From assembly GCA_040757055.1 (NCBI GenBank), contig JBFLXY010000004.1, positions 1 to 64,000 of the forward strand: 64,000 bases of DNA, read 5' to 3'. The notes under the pieces were generated by a model. That model saw nothing but the letters and a program-made list of their open reading frames with translations, was not told where the DNA came from and did no database searches. Below are positions 1 to 7,864 of this stretch, in pieces (within the stretch, counting starts at the first letter, position 1; each line of letters starts with the position of its first letter). The stretch comes from JAJZRJ01 sp040757055 (lineage in GTDB: Bacteria; Desulfobacterota; Desulfobulbia; Desulfobulbales; Desulfurivibrionaceae). Both the position numbers and the translations under genes were made by a program.

Positions 1-77
1 GCAAAAAGCTTAACCAGCTCCCGGAATTTGGGCTCCGAAATTTTTGAACGCTTTGCATACTTGTTTTTCATCGTCAT
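1..77 (-). mobile_element. IS1595-like transposase, N-terminal fragment (runs off window)
   Basis: Reading leftwards from an ATG at 77 (or the in-frame ATG at 71) gives about 25 residues: MTMKNKYAKRSKISEPKF, followed by RELVKLF. This matches my recollection of IS1595/ISXO2-family transposase N-termini, where a K-R-S-K-I-S-E-x-K-F-R-E motif precedes a zinc-binding and helix-turn-helix region. Only the start is inside the window, so it is unknown whether the element is complete. The family call rests on this short motif alone. The base composition is visibly more A+T-rich than the rest of the window, consistent with foreign DNA. Confidence 0.6.
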
Positions 78-122
78 AACTAGATGTTAGCACACTTTTT
101 AAAGTGCTGTTCTAGTCATGAC
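73..122. repeat. 50-bp imperfect palindrome at the transposase 5' end
   Basis: Outer arms GTCATAACTAGA (73-84) and TCTAGTCATGAC (111-122) are inverted repeats with one mismatch. An inner pair AGCAC (89-93) / GTGCT (104-108) lies inside. The structure overlaps the transposase start codon and could contain the terminal inverted repeat of the element or a hairpin limiting transposase expression. The exact IS end cannot be set from one copy. Confidence 0.5.
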
Positions 123-358
123 CCTTGTTTTTTTTTGGAAACAGACAATTTCGGCAATTTTGCCGATCCAAGGCGGCATCCTGCCGGGGCGCTCACCCAC
201 GGCTACCGCCTCGCGGCATGCCGACACGGCCAGCGGACTTCCCCGCAGCACACCGTAACACCCCCTCGCTATCGGCAAAATTGCCACACAAACCGCCAAT
301 GCAATGGCGCGGGACTTTTTATTCCACAGTACAATTCGCAAATACAACAAGTTAAGAG

Positions 359-387
359 TTGAAAAAAATCGGCCAGAATATTATACA
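359..387 (+). promoter_or_regulatory. Candidate sigma-70 promoter for gdhA
   Basis: TTGAAA at 359-364 is followed after 17 nt by TATACA (382-387), with TATTAT overlapping at 379-384. The predicted transcription start, around 393, falls inside the perfect palindrome at 389-420, which is where a repressor operator would be expected. This leaves a 5' leader of roughly 200 nt before the gdhA start. Prediction by eye only. Confidence 0.4.
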
Positions 388-388
388 G

Positions 389-420
389 CGTCACTTCGGC
401 AATCAATTGCCGAAGTGACG
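389..420. promoter_or_regulatory. Perfect 15-bp inverted repeat, candidate operator
   Basis: Left arm CGTCACTTCGGCAAT (389-403) and right arm ATTGCCGAAGTGACG (406-420) are perfect complements separated by CA. The core repeats the TCGGCAA dyad found at 151 and 272. It covers the predicted gdhA transcription start. As RNA it would also form a strong hairpin, so an RNA-level role is possible. Confidence 0.5.
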
Positions 421-600
421 CATGCCCTTGCCGGCCGCGACAAAGACGGCAAAAGGACAAAAAAGCCAGCGCCCGGAAGCGAGATCCGGCAGAGGTCGGC
501 AAAACGATGCTGCGTTGAGGCCACCCGGCCTTTCGCCCTGATCCGGAATTCCGCCGCCCGGCGGATCCCCAACGACAACAACAACCCGAGGAAGACGCAG

Positions 601-1941
601 ATGAAAAATGTCGAAGAGTTCATGGCCGAGGTGATTCGCAAGAATCCCGGAGAGATGGAGTTCCACCAGGCAGTGCGCGAGGTGGCCGAATCCCTTTTTC
701 CGTTTCTGCAGGAGAATCCCAAGTACCTCAAGGAAAAAATCCTTGAACGGATGATCATTCCGGAACGGGTGATCATCTTCCGGGTACCCTGGCTCGATGA
801 CAACGGCGATGTGCAGGTCAACACCGGCTACCGGATCGAGATGAACAGCGCCATCGGTCCCTACAAGGGCGGGCTGCGTTTTCACCCCAGCGTCAACCTG
901 GGCATCCTGAAATTCCTGGCCTTCGAGCAGGTCTACAAGAACAGCCTGACCACCCTGCCCATGGGCGGCGGCAAGGGCGGCTCCGACTTCGACCCCAAAG
1001 GCAAGTCGGAACGGGAAATGATGAAGTTCTGCCAGAGCTTCATGACCGAACTCTTCCGCCACATCGGCGAAAACACCGACGTGCCGGCCGGCGACATCGG
1101 CGTCGGCGCCCGGGAGATCGGTTATATGTTCGGCCAGTACAAGCGGCTCAGGAACGAATTCACCGGCGTGCTCACCGGCAAGGGCCTCAACTGGGGCGGC
1201 TCCCTGATCCGGCCCGAGGCCACCGGCTACGGCTGCGTCTACTTCGTGCAGGAAATGCTGCGCACCCGCAGCATGCTCATCGAGGGCAAGGTCTGCACCG
1301 TCTCCGGCTCCGGCAATGTGGCCCAGTTCACTGCCGAAAAACTGCTCGAACTGGGGGCCAAGGTGGTCACCCTCTCTGACTCCAACGGCTATGTGGTCAA
1401 GGAAAAGGGCTTCACCAGCGAGGATCTCAAGTTTGTCGCCGAACTGAAGAACGTGCGCCGCGGCCGCATCAGGGAGTGCGCCGAGAATCTGCAGGGCTGC
1501 CGGTACGTTGAGGGCAGGTGGCCCTGGGAGGTGCCGTGCGACATTGCCTTCCCCAGCGCCACCCAGAACGAAATCGACGCCAACGACGCACAGACCCTTG
1601 TGAAAAACGGCTGCATCGCCATCGGTGAAGGAGCGAACATGCCCACCAGGCCCGAGGCGGTCCGGATCTTCCAGGAGGCGAAGATCCTCTATGCGCCGGG
1701 CAAGGCGGCCAATGCCGGGGGTGTTTCCACCTCCGGCCTCGAGATGAGCCAGAACAGCATCCGTACCTCCTGGAGCCGCAAGGAGGTGGACGAGAAGCTG
1801 CACCAGATCATGATCAACATCCATGAGTCCTGCGTCAGGCACGGGCGCCAGAAAGACGGCTATATCAACTACGTGGACGGCGCCAACATCGCCGGGTTTG
1901 TCAAGGTGGCCGATGCCATGATTGATCAGGGTATTGTCTGA
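601..1941 (+). CDS. gdhA: Glutamate dehydrogenase, NADP-type (hexameric GdhA)
   Basis: 446 aa. Catalyses reversible reductive amination of 2-oxoglutarate with ammonium to glutamate in the cytoplasm. The substrate-binding half contains the PMGGGKGG motif (about residues 120-127) with the catalytic lysine. The Rossmann half contains GSGNVAQ (about 235-241) for the dinucleotide. Length matches the bacterial family of about 445-450 aa. The NADP preference is inferred from resemblance to that family, not from a specificity residue. I chose the ATG at 601 because GAGGAAG lies about 5-10 nt upstream and the homologous N-terminus starts there; the frame stays open upstream to about 304, but that extension has no family resemblance. 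It ends in a strong terminator and probably forms its own transcript. Confidence 0.95.
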   Translation: MKNVEEFMAEVIRKNPGEMEFHQAVREVAESLFPFLQENPKYLKEKILERMIIPERVIIFRVPWLDDNGDVQVNTGYRIEMNSAIGPYKGGLRFHPSVNLGILKFLAFEQVYKNSLTTLPMGGGKGGSDFDPKGKSEREMMKFCQSFMTELFRHIGENTDVPAGDIGVGAREIGYMFGQYKRLRNEFTGVLTGKGLNWGGSLIRPEATGYGCVYFVQEMLRTRSMLIEGKVCTVSGSGNVAQFTAEKLLELGAKVVTLSDSNGYVVKEKGFTSEDLKFVAELKNVRRGRIRECAENLQGCRYVEGRWPWEVPCDIAFPSATQNEIDANDAQTLVKNGCIAIGEGANMPTRPEAVRIFQEAKILYAPGKAANAGGVSTSGLEMSQNSIRTSWSRKEVDEKLHQIMINIHESCVRHGRQKDGYINYVDGANIAGFVKVADAMIDQGIV

Positions 1942-1966
1942 TCGCTCCCGTGGCGGTATTCTTGAT

Positions 1967-1999
1967 AATGACCACCCTGTTTCAGGCAGGGTGGTCATT
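1967..1999 (+). terminator. Terminator after gdhA
   Basis: A perfect 13-bp stem, AATGACCACCCTG (1967-1979) with CAGGGTGGTCATT (1987-1999), and a 7-nt loop. A T-rich tail (TTGTTTT) follows. It lies 26 nt after the gdhA stop. Confidence 0.8.
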
Positions 2000-2057
2000 G
2001 TTGTTTTGAAGAGGAGCGCAAGCACGCGGACACCAACGGCACACAGGGAAGAACACC

Positions 2058-4676
2058 ATGGCGGCAGCCCCGGAAAAACCGCTGTTCAGTTCCGGCATCG
2101 AATCCCTGGACGAAGTTCTGCAGGGAATCATTGCCGGCGACAACGTTGTCTGGCAGATCGACGACATCGCCCACCAGATCCCCTTTGTGGAAGCCTTCTG
2201 CCGTTGCGCCCACCTGGACAACAAAAATCTGGTCTATTTCCGTTTCGCCGCTCACCCGCCGCTGGTAGCCGACAGATTCGACGCCGAGGTCTTCCAACTG
2301 GACCCCCGCGCCGGCTTTGAGCAGTTCATCACCAGAATTCTCAATGTGGTCAGCGAATCAGGCAAGGGAACCTGCTATGTCTTCGACTGCCTGTCCGGCC
2401 TGGCGCTGGAGTGGTACAGCGACCGGATGCTGGGCAATTTTTTCAAGCTCGCCTGCCCCTATCTCTACAACGCCGACACGGTCGCCTATTTCCCCCTGCT
2501 GCGCAACGCCCACACCCCCCTGGCGACCGAGGCGATACATCGCACCGCCCAAGTGGTTCTCGACCTCTACCGCAGCAACGACAGCTATTATCTGCACCCC
2601 CTGAAGGTACTGGGACGGCACACCACCACCATGTACATGCTGCACGCCATGGCGGGACTGGACATCACGCCGGTGACCAGCAGCGTCGTCGCGGCCGAGA
2701 TTCTCTCCTCCACGCCGCAGCCCTGGATCGACGGCAAAATCGTGCTGAAGGACGCCTGGGCGCGGACCATGAGCGAAGCCCAGGCTTGGTGCACGGCCAA
2801 AGAGCCGGTCACGGGGAACGAAGAAGAAAGGGCGGTTCTGCGGCAAAAGCTGATCCGCATGGTCGTCACCCGCAACGAAAAGGTCGCCAGCCTCTGCGCG
2901 CACTACTTCAACCTGCCCGATCTGGTCGCCATCGGCAAAAGGATGGTGGGCACCGGACTCATCGGCGGCAAAGCCACCGGCATGCTGCTGGCCCGCGCCA
3001 TCCTGGAAAAAAAATCTGCCAGATGGAAAAAACTCCTGGAAACCCACGATTCGTTTTTCATCGGCTCCGATGTCTTCTACTCCTTTATCATCAACAACCG
3101 GTGCTGGTGGGAACGCCACCGGATGAAGACCGCGCCGGACCCCTTTGCCGCGGCGAAAAAAATCCGGCTGCGGCTGCTCAAGGGAAAGTTCCAGCGGGAC
3201 ACCCTGGAGCAGTTCCGGGAGATACTCAACTACTTCGGGCAGTCGCCCATCATCGTCCGTTCCAGCAGCCTGCTGGAAGATGCCTACGGCAATGCCTTTT
3301 CCGGCAAATACGAAAGCGTTTTTCTCGCCAACCAGGGCACCCCGGAGGAGCGGCTGGAAAAATTCAAGGACGCGGTACGCACCGTCTATGCCAGCACCAT
3401 GACGCGGGAGGTTCTCTCCTACCGGGCGCACCGGGGCCTGTGGAGCCGCTACGAAGAGATGGCCCTGCTGGTGCAGCGGGTTTCCGGCTCGTTCTACGGT
3501 TCCATCTACCTGCCCCATCTCGCCGGAGTGGGCTATTCCTTCAACCCCTTTGTCTGGAACAGGGACATCGATCCCCATGCCGGGGTGCTGCGCCTGGTCT
3601 TCGGCCTCGGCACCAGGGCGGTGGACAGACACGACGACGACTACACCCGCATCGTCGCCCTTAATGCCCCCCTGAAGCGGCCCGAAGTCAGCCAGGACGA
3701 GATGCACAAATACAGCCAGCATGTTGTCGACATCATCGACATAAAAGGAAACACGCCCGTGAGCGTCGGCTTCGAAGCGGTGGCCAAAGCCATGCCCGGC
3801 CTGCCCTTGGCGCTGTTCGCCGACCGGGACCACGACATGGAGGCGCGGGCGGAACAGTACGGCATGAAAGAGGTGTTCAGCTGGATGCTGACCTTCCGAG
3901 GCGTCCTCGCCGATACGGCGCTGGTCGCCGACATGCGGGAGATGCTGGCCACGCTGGCCGCGGCCTACCAATATCCGGTGGACGTCGAGTTTGCCGTGAA
4001 TTTCCTCAAAAACGGCGAACACCGCATCAACCTTCTCCAGTCCAGGCCTTTTCAGGTGCGGATCCCCATGGCCGGCAGCCGCCTGCTGGAGAATCCCGCC
4101 CCGCAGGATATCCTGCTGCAAACGGCCGGGCCGATCATTGGCGAGGCCGCCGACCTGAAAATCGACAGAATCATCTACGTCCGTCCGGAACGTTACAGCG
4201 CCCTGAGCACTTCGGAACGGTACACCCTGGCCAGGCTGGTCGGCGATCTCGCCAACCAGGGCGGGAGCGGCACCACGACCATGCTCATCGGCCCAGGCCG
4301 ATGGGGCAGCAAGATGCCGGAGCTGGGGGTGCCGGTGACCTTCAACGACGTGCGCAACGTCGCGGTGCTCTGCGAGCTTGCGGCCATGCATGCCCACCTC
4401 ACTCCCGACATCTCTCTCGGTACCCACTTTTTCAATGATATCGTTGAAATGGGAATTGTCTACCTGGGCGTCCATCCCCAGCGGGAAAAAGAGGGGTATC
4501 TGTTCAACGAGACGCTACTCCTAGAGATGCCGAACGCCCTTTCTCCGGGCCGGCGGAAAAAAAATCCCGCCGCCGGGGCAATTCACCTGGTGGAGTTGAA
4601 AGGCGGCACGCGGAAGGTCTTCCTGCACACCGACATCATGGCCCAAAAAGGACTGGCCTTCCAGAACGAGGCGTGA
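2058..4676 (+). CDS. PEP/pyruvate-binding (PPDK N-terminal) domain protein with KaiC/RAD55-like N-terminus
   Basis: 872 aa. The N-terminal ~230 residues open with F-S-S-G-I-E-S-L-D-E-V-L-Q-G, the pattern that starts KaiC/GvpD/RAD55-type RecA-like domains, but the following loop (I-A-G-D-N-V-V-W) lacks a Walker A GKT/S. The middle (about 290-650) resembles the ATP-grasp nucleotide-binding region of PEP synthase and pyruvate phosphate dikinase: IGGKATG, IVRSSSLLEDAYGNAFSGKY, and a later D-V-E-F-A with Q-S-R-P. I see no phosphohistidine swivel domain and no C-terminal PEP-binding TIM barrel, so this is probably not a working PEP synthase. AGGGAAGAA precedes the ATG. It lies 116 bp after gdhA, but a terminator intervenes. 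Substrate unknown. Confidence 0.75.
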   Translation: MAAAPEKPLFSSGIESLDEVLQGIIAGDNVVWQIDDIAHQIPFVEAFCRCAHLDNKNLVYFRFAAHPPLVADRFDAEVFQLDPRAGFEQFITRILNVVSESGKGTCYVFDCLSGLALEWYSDRMLGNFFKLACPYLYNADTVAYFPLLRNAHTPLATEAIHRTAQVVLDLYRSNDSYYLHPLKVLGRHTTTMYMLHAMAGLDITPVTSSVVAAEILSSTPQPWIDGKIVLKDAWARTMSEAQAWCTAKEPVTGNEEERAVLRQKLIRMVVTRNEKVASLCAHYFNLPDLVAIGKRMVGTGLIGGKATGMLLARAILEKKSARWKKLLETHDSFFIGSDVFYSFIINNRCWWERHRMKTAPDPFAAAKKIRLRLLKGKFQRDTLEQFREILNYFGQSPIIVRSSSLLEDAYGNAFSGKYESVFLANQGTPEERLEKFKDAVRTVYASTMTREVLSYRAHRGLWSRYEEMALLVQRVSGSFYGSIYLPHLAGVGYSFNPFVWNRDIDPHAGVLRLVFGLGTRAVDRHDDDYTRIVALNAPLKRPEVSQDEMHKYSQHVVDIIDIKGNTPVSVGFEAVAKAMPGLPLALFADRDHDMEARAEQYGMKEVFSWMLTFRGVLADTALVADMREMLATLAAAYQYPVDVEFAVNFLKNGEHRINLLQSRPFQVRIPMAGSRLLENPAPQDILLQTAGPIIGEAADLKIDRIIYVRPERYSALSTSERYTLARLVGDLANQGGSGTTTMLIGPGRWGSKMPELGVPVTFNDVRNVAVLCELAAMHAHLTPDISLGTHFFNDIVEMGIVYLGVHPQREKEGYLFNETLLLEMPNALSPGRRKKNPAAGAIHLVELKGGTRKVFLHTDIMAQKGLAFQNEA

Positions 4677-4729
4677 GCGGTGCTCCGGTGGGCCGTCACA
4701 ACGGCACCTGCCGGCAGACACTGACAAAA

Positions 4730-4762
4730 AAACCCGCCAACCCGGGAAAGGCTGGCGGGTTT
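4730..4762. terminator. Bidirectional terminator between convergent genes
   Basis: AAACCCGCCA (4730-4739) pairs with TGGCGGGTTT (4753-4762). An A-run at 4725-4732 gives a U-run on the minus strand, so it best serves apbE. It sits between the plus-strand PEP-binding protein gene and the minus-strand apbE. Confidence 0.75.
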
Positions 4763-4787
4763 CCACGGAGCAGCCCGGGAAAAAACC

Positions 4788-5843
4788 TCAGGCTGGCGAA
4801 TGCCAGCCGGCCGACCTCATGGTCCTGCCGTCGCGGCCGATCTGGAAGCTGGCGCAGCCGGGCCGACGGTTCATGAGGGCCAGCCCCTGGGCCGGTTCCA
4901 TGACGCAGAGCGCGGTGGCGAGGGCGTCGGCCTCCATGATCGTGGGGGCAGTGACGGTGACGCTGGTGACAAAGGTGGGTGAATGGCCGGTGCGGCGGTC
5001 CACGATGTGGTGGAACATCTTCTCGCGGTCGTAGTAGAGTTCGTAGTCGCCGGAGGTGGAAATGGCGCCGCTGGTCAGCCGCACCACCTGCGGGTAGGCC
5101 TTCGCCTTGGCCGGATCCTGGATCGCCACGGTCCACGGCTTGCCTTTGGCGGCGGTGCCGCTCACCCGGATGTCGCCGCTGCAGTTGATGAGGTGGTTGA
5201 CGACACCGTGACGGGTCAACATCTCCGAGGCGCGGTCCACGATGTAGCCCGGCGCAATGCCGTCCAGGGTGATGCCCATGCCCTGGCGGGCCAGCCGGAT
5301 GTTGCCGCCCTCGTACCGCAGATGCTCAACGCCCACCCGCGGCAGCACGGCTGCGATCTCCGCCTCGGTCGGGGCAACGCCCTTGGCAAAGCGCTCCTGA
5401 TACAAATCGAGGATCGGCTTCACCGTGATGTCGAAGGCGCCATTGGTTTCGCGATGGAGGGCCAACGAGCGGCTCACCACTTCCAGCACCTCCAGCGGCG
5501 CACCCTGCAGGTTGCCGGTACGGTTCAGGTGGGCCACCGGCGTGCTGCTGTCGTGTCGACTGAGTAGCCTGGCCAGGCGGTCGATCTCCTCGAAGGCGAG
5601 GCCGATGGCCTGCTCGGCCTGGTCGCGGGAGGAATGGATGGCAGTGATGGCGACAAAGGAGCCCATGGCGAGCTTGGTGCGCGATACCTTGTACTCGTTT
5701 CTGCCGAACGGCACCGCCTCGGCCTTGGCCGCCGGCAACAGGGCGGCGCCTGCCGCGCCGAGGCCCAGCAGGCCGGAAAGCTTCAAAAAGGAGCGCCGTT
5801 GCGTATCGCATGTTCCGTGCGGCATCTTCGTCGTTGTCTTCAT
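4788..5843 (-). CDS. apbE: FAD:protein FMN transferase (ApbE), Tat-exported
   Basis: 351 aa. Attaches FMN covalently to threonines of RnfD and RnfG using FAD. The N-terminus has a twin-arginine signal (RRSFLKL near residue 20) and an alanine-rich stretch, so it should act in the periplasm. ApbE-family motifs are visible: LDGIAPGYIVD, INCSGDIRVSG and ISTSGDYE. It is the last gene of the rnf cluster, about 90 bp after rnfB, which identifies its targets. I chose the ATG at 5843 (GAGGGA just upstream) over a GTG/TTG-type start 9 codons earlier. Confidence 0.9.
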   Translation of the reverse strand: MKTTTKMPHGTCDTQRRSFLKLSGLLGLGAAGAALLPAAKAEAVPFGRNEYKVSRTKLAMGSFVAITAIHSSRDQAEQAIGLAFEEIDRLARLLSRHDSSTPVAHLNRTGNLQGAPLEVLEVVSRSLALHRETNGAFDITVKPILDLYQERFAKGVAPTEAEIAAVLPRVGVEHLRYEGGNIRLARQGMGITLDGIAPGYIVDRASEMLTRHGVVNHLINCSGDIRVSGTAAKGKPWTVAIQDPAKAKAYPQVVRLTSGAISTSGDYELYYDREKMFHHIVDRRTGHSPTFVTSVTVTAPTIMEADALATALCVMEPAQGLALMNRRPGCASFQIGRDGRTMRSAGWHSPA

Positions 5844-5887
5844 GGTTCCCTCGTTGTCAGCTTGCAGCAATCAACTGTCTGCGTGAG

Positions 5888-5930
5888 CATTCGTTCTTCC
5901 GGCTTCTGATTCCTGACTTCCGCCCCAGCC
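5888..5930. repeat. Heptamer-type intergenic repeat (rnfB-apbE spacer)
   Basis: The gap between rnfB and apbE contains CTTCTGATTCCTGACTTCC and similar units. This is the same degenerate CTGATTC/CTGACTC-like heptamer seen at 6835-6918, 41389-41456 and 47936-48050. Short copy. Confidence 0.5.
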
Positions 5931-5934
5931 CTTC

Positions 5935-6807
5935 TCAAGACGCCATTCTGAGGCCCGCATCGTGGCGGGCGATGGCCTTGCGGCCCTCGTACCGCCGCAT
6001 GATCTGGCGCGGGCACTTCTCCACGCAGACCTCTTCGCAGCTGGGGCCATAGGCGATGCACTTCGGGTGATCGATCTTGATGAGGCCGTCGGTGTAGCTG
6101 ATCGCCCCGGCCGGGCATTTTTTCACGCACATCTGGCAGGAGATGCAGCCCACCTCGCAGACCTCACGCACCTTCTTGCCCAGATCCTTGGAACTGCACG
6201 GCACATGCACCCGGGCCTTCAGGGTCATCAGCTCGATGACCTTCTTGGGGCAGGTCTTGACGCAGGTGCCGCAGCTCACGCACCTGTCCGGGTCGATGAC
6301 CGGAAAGCCCTCCTTCATGGTGATGGCGTCGAAGGGGCAGACCGCCGCGCACTCGCCCAGGCCGATGCAGGCATACTGGCAGGCCGATGGCCCGCCGAAG
6401 CCGAGATTGGCCGCGGTGCAGGAGGCAAAGCCGATGTACTCGTGCTTGTGGCTCACCCGTCCCTCCACCCGCGAGCAGCGGACCACGGCGATCATGTCTT
6501 CCATGGCCGCCATCTTCTTGCCGGTGATCTCCGCCACCTTGGCCGCCACCGCCTCCTTGCCCGGGAAGCAGAGGTTGGGCGGCACCTCCGGGTCGTTGAC
6601 CACGGCGATGGCATAGCCTTCGCAGCCGGGGTAGCCGCAGCCGCCGCACTGGGCGCCGGCCAGCACATGAAGCACCGCCTCGATCTTCGGGTTGGCCTCC
6701 ACTGCGAACCTGTGGGCGGCCAGGGCCAGACCGATGCCGAAGAAAAGCCCGATGCAGACGAGCAGGGCAATGCCACCCAGGGCCAGTTTGATTAATTGCG
6801 GATCCAT
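5935..6807 (-). CDS. rnfB: Rnf complex subunit RnfB (multi-cluster ferredoxin)
   Basis: 290 aa. RnfB is the cytoplasmic iron-sulfur entry point that takes electrons from reduced ferredoxin. It starts with one hydrophobic helix (about 5-30). The RnfB-specific cluster motif CGGCGYPGCEGYA follows at about 54, with its additional Cys in NLCFPG. Several 4Fe-4S motifs come after: CIGLGECAAVCP, CVSCGTCVKTCPKK, CISCQMCVKKCP and a C-terminal CEEVCVEKCPR. AGGAAAGAG precedes the ATG. It follows rnfA on the same strand. Confidence 0.95.
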   Translation of the reverse strand: MDPQLIKLALGGIALLVCIGLFFGIGLALAAHRFAVEANPKIEAVLHVLAGAQCGGCGYPGCEGYAIAVVNDPEVPPNLCFPGKEAVAAKVAEITGKKMAAMEDMIAVVRCSRVEGRVSHKHEYIGFASCTAANLGFGGPSACQYACIGLGECAAVCPFDAITMKEGFPVIDPDRCVSCGTCVKTCPKKVIELMTLKARVHVPCSSKDLGKKVREVCEVGCISCQMCVKKCPAGAISYTDGLIKIDHPKCIAYGPSCEEVCVEKCPRQIMRRYEGRKAIARHDAGLRMAS

Positions 6808-6834
6808 AATTCTCTTTCCTTAACAGTCATCAAA

Positions 6835-6918
6835 AAATCAGAATCCTCAAGCCCGAAGACGGAATTCAGAACGCTGGTACTTTCCTTTTTCATTCTGGCT
6901 CCTGGCTTCCGATTCCTC
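6835..6918. repeat. Heptamer-type intergenic repeat (rnfA-rnfB spacer)
   Basis: About 85 bp with AAATCAGAATCC and GGAATTCAGAACG on the left and CATTCTGGCTCCTGGCTTCCGA on the right. The two halves are rough inverted complements, so the transcript could form a long imperfect hairpin. Same family as the arrays at 5888, 41389 and 47936. Confidence 0.55.
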
Positions 6919-6919
6919 A

Positions 6920-7861
6920 TCAGAAAATATTCAGCCCCGAAAAACCCAGAAAAGCCAAGGCAAACTGCCCGGCCACGATAAAGGCGATGGGCACGCCCCT
7001 GAAAGAGCGCGGCACGTTGGCCAGCTCCATGCGCTCCCGCACCGAACTCATCAGGTAAAGCGCCAGCAGAAAGCCGCCACCCGCCCCGAGGGAGAGCATG
7101 AAGGTTTCGAAAAAGTTGTACTCGTTGTCGGCCAGGATGAGCGGCACAGCGATGATGACGCAGTTGGCGATGACCAGCACCAGATAGACGCCGAAGGCGT
7201 TGAAAAGGATCGGGTTCACCTTGCGGAGCACCGTATCCACCGCCTGCACGGTGAGCGATACCAGGCCGATGAAGATCACGATCTGGAGAAAGTTGAGGTC
7301 AAAGGGCTTGAGGATGAACTGATAAAAGAACCAGCTCATGATGGCGCTCACCACCATGACGATGGTGAAGGTGACCCCCATGCCCTTGGCGGTGTCCTTG
7401 CGTTTGGAGGTGCCGAAAAAGACGCAGAGACCCAGGTATTTGGTGAAGACGAAGTTGTTGATGAGCAGCGCGCTTATCAGGATGGTGACGAGATAGCCCA
7501 GATAGGGTTTCGTCACCCGGAAGGACTCCGCGCCGGGCGCCACGTTGGCGATGGTCACCACATGCGGCTTGGTGGTGTTGAGCGGTTCGGCAAAAACCAG
7601 GGTGGCGGTCCTGCCATCCTCGCTCAGGACGATCCGCTCGGCGCCCAGGCGGATGTCCGGATCCTGCTCTTCGTAAACCGTGTAGTTGGCCGGATCGCCG
7701 GCCGTCTGCCGGTCAGGGCTCTGGCTGAAGGTAACGATAATTTCGTTGGCCTCGCCGAAATCCTTGCCGGCGACCAGTCCCTCGGCCAGGACCACTCCCG
7801 GCACCAGAAAGAAAAGGACCAGAGCGATCAGGACGCGTGGGATCATGGCGGTCTGTCTCAT
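6920..7861 (-). CDS. rnfA: Rnf complex subunit RnfA with extra secreted N-terminal domain
   Basis: 313 aa, against about 190 aa for usual RnfA. The last ~195 residues are a standard RnfA six-helix membrane protein (G-Y-L-V-T-I-L-I-S-A-L-L-I-N-N-F-V onward, with CVFFGTSKR and S-L-G-A-G-G-G-F). The first ~115 residues are extra. They comprise a cleavable-looking signal peptide (residues 1-26, ending V-V-L-A) and a ~85-residue beta-rich stretch containing E-I-I-V-T-F-S, D-G-R-T-A-T-L-V-F and H-V-V-T-I-A-N-V, like CopC or SbsA-type Ig-like domains. AGGGAG lies 8 nt before the ATG and no in-frame ATG starts at the canonical position, so the fusion appears genuine. It starts 3 nt after the rnfE stop. 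Confidence 0.9.
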   Translation of the reverse strand: MRQTAMIPRVLIALVLFFLVPGVVLAEGLVAGKDFGEANEIIVTFSQSPDRQTAGDPANYTVYEEQDPDIRLGAERIVLSEDGRTATLVFAEPLNTTKPHVVTIANVAPGAESFRVTKPYLGYLVTILISALLINNFVFTKYLGLCVFFGTSKRKDTAKGMGVTFTIVMVVSAIMSWFFYQFILKPFDLNFLQIVIFIGLVSLTVQAVDTVLRKVNPILFNAFGVYLVLVIANCVIIAVPLILADNEYNFFETFMLSLGAGGGFLLALYLMSSVRERMELANVPRSFRGVPIAFIVAGQFALAFLGFSGLNIF

Positions 7862-7864
7862 GGC

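Larger units (their letters stand above)
151..502. promoter_or_regulatory. Cluster of TCGGCAA inverted repeats upstream of gdhA
   Basis: The 480-bp stretch between the IS fragment and gdhA shows no convincing gene. It holds the same dyad three times. TCGGCAA-TT-TTGCCGA is at 151-166. TCGGCAA-AA-TTGCC is at 272-285 with an incomplete right arm. The strongest copy is inside a perfect 15-bp inverted repeat at 389-420. A single half-site TCGGCAA lies at 496-502. Recurrence of one sequence in dyad form suggests a transcription-factor operator set; I do not recognise the regulator. None of the dyads has a T-run, so they are unlikely to be terminators. Confidence 0.5.

Noticed and set aside
304..600. 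N-terminal extension of gdhA from ATG at 304
   Set aside because: Not part of the GDH family, crosses the palindrome at 389-420 and the predicted promoter. The ATG at 601 has a good ribosome-binding site.
2058..4676. Functional PEP synthase (ppsA)
   Set aside because: Only the nucleotide-binding lobe is recognisable; I see no phosphohistidine swivel motif and no PEP-binding barrel.
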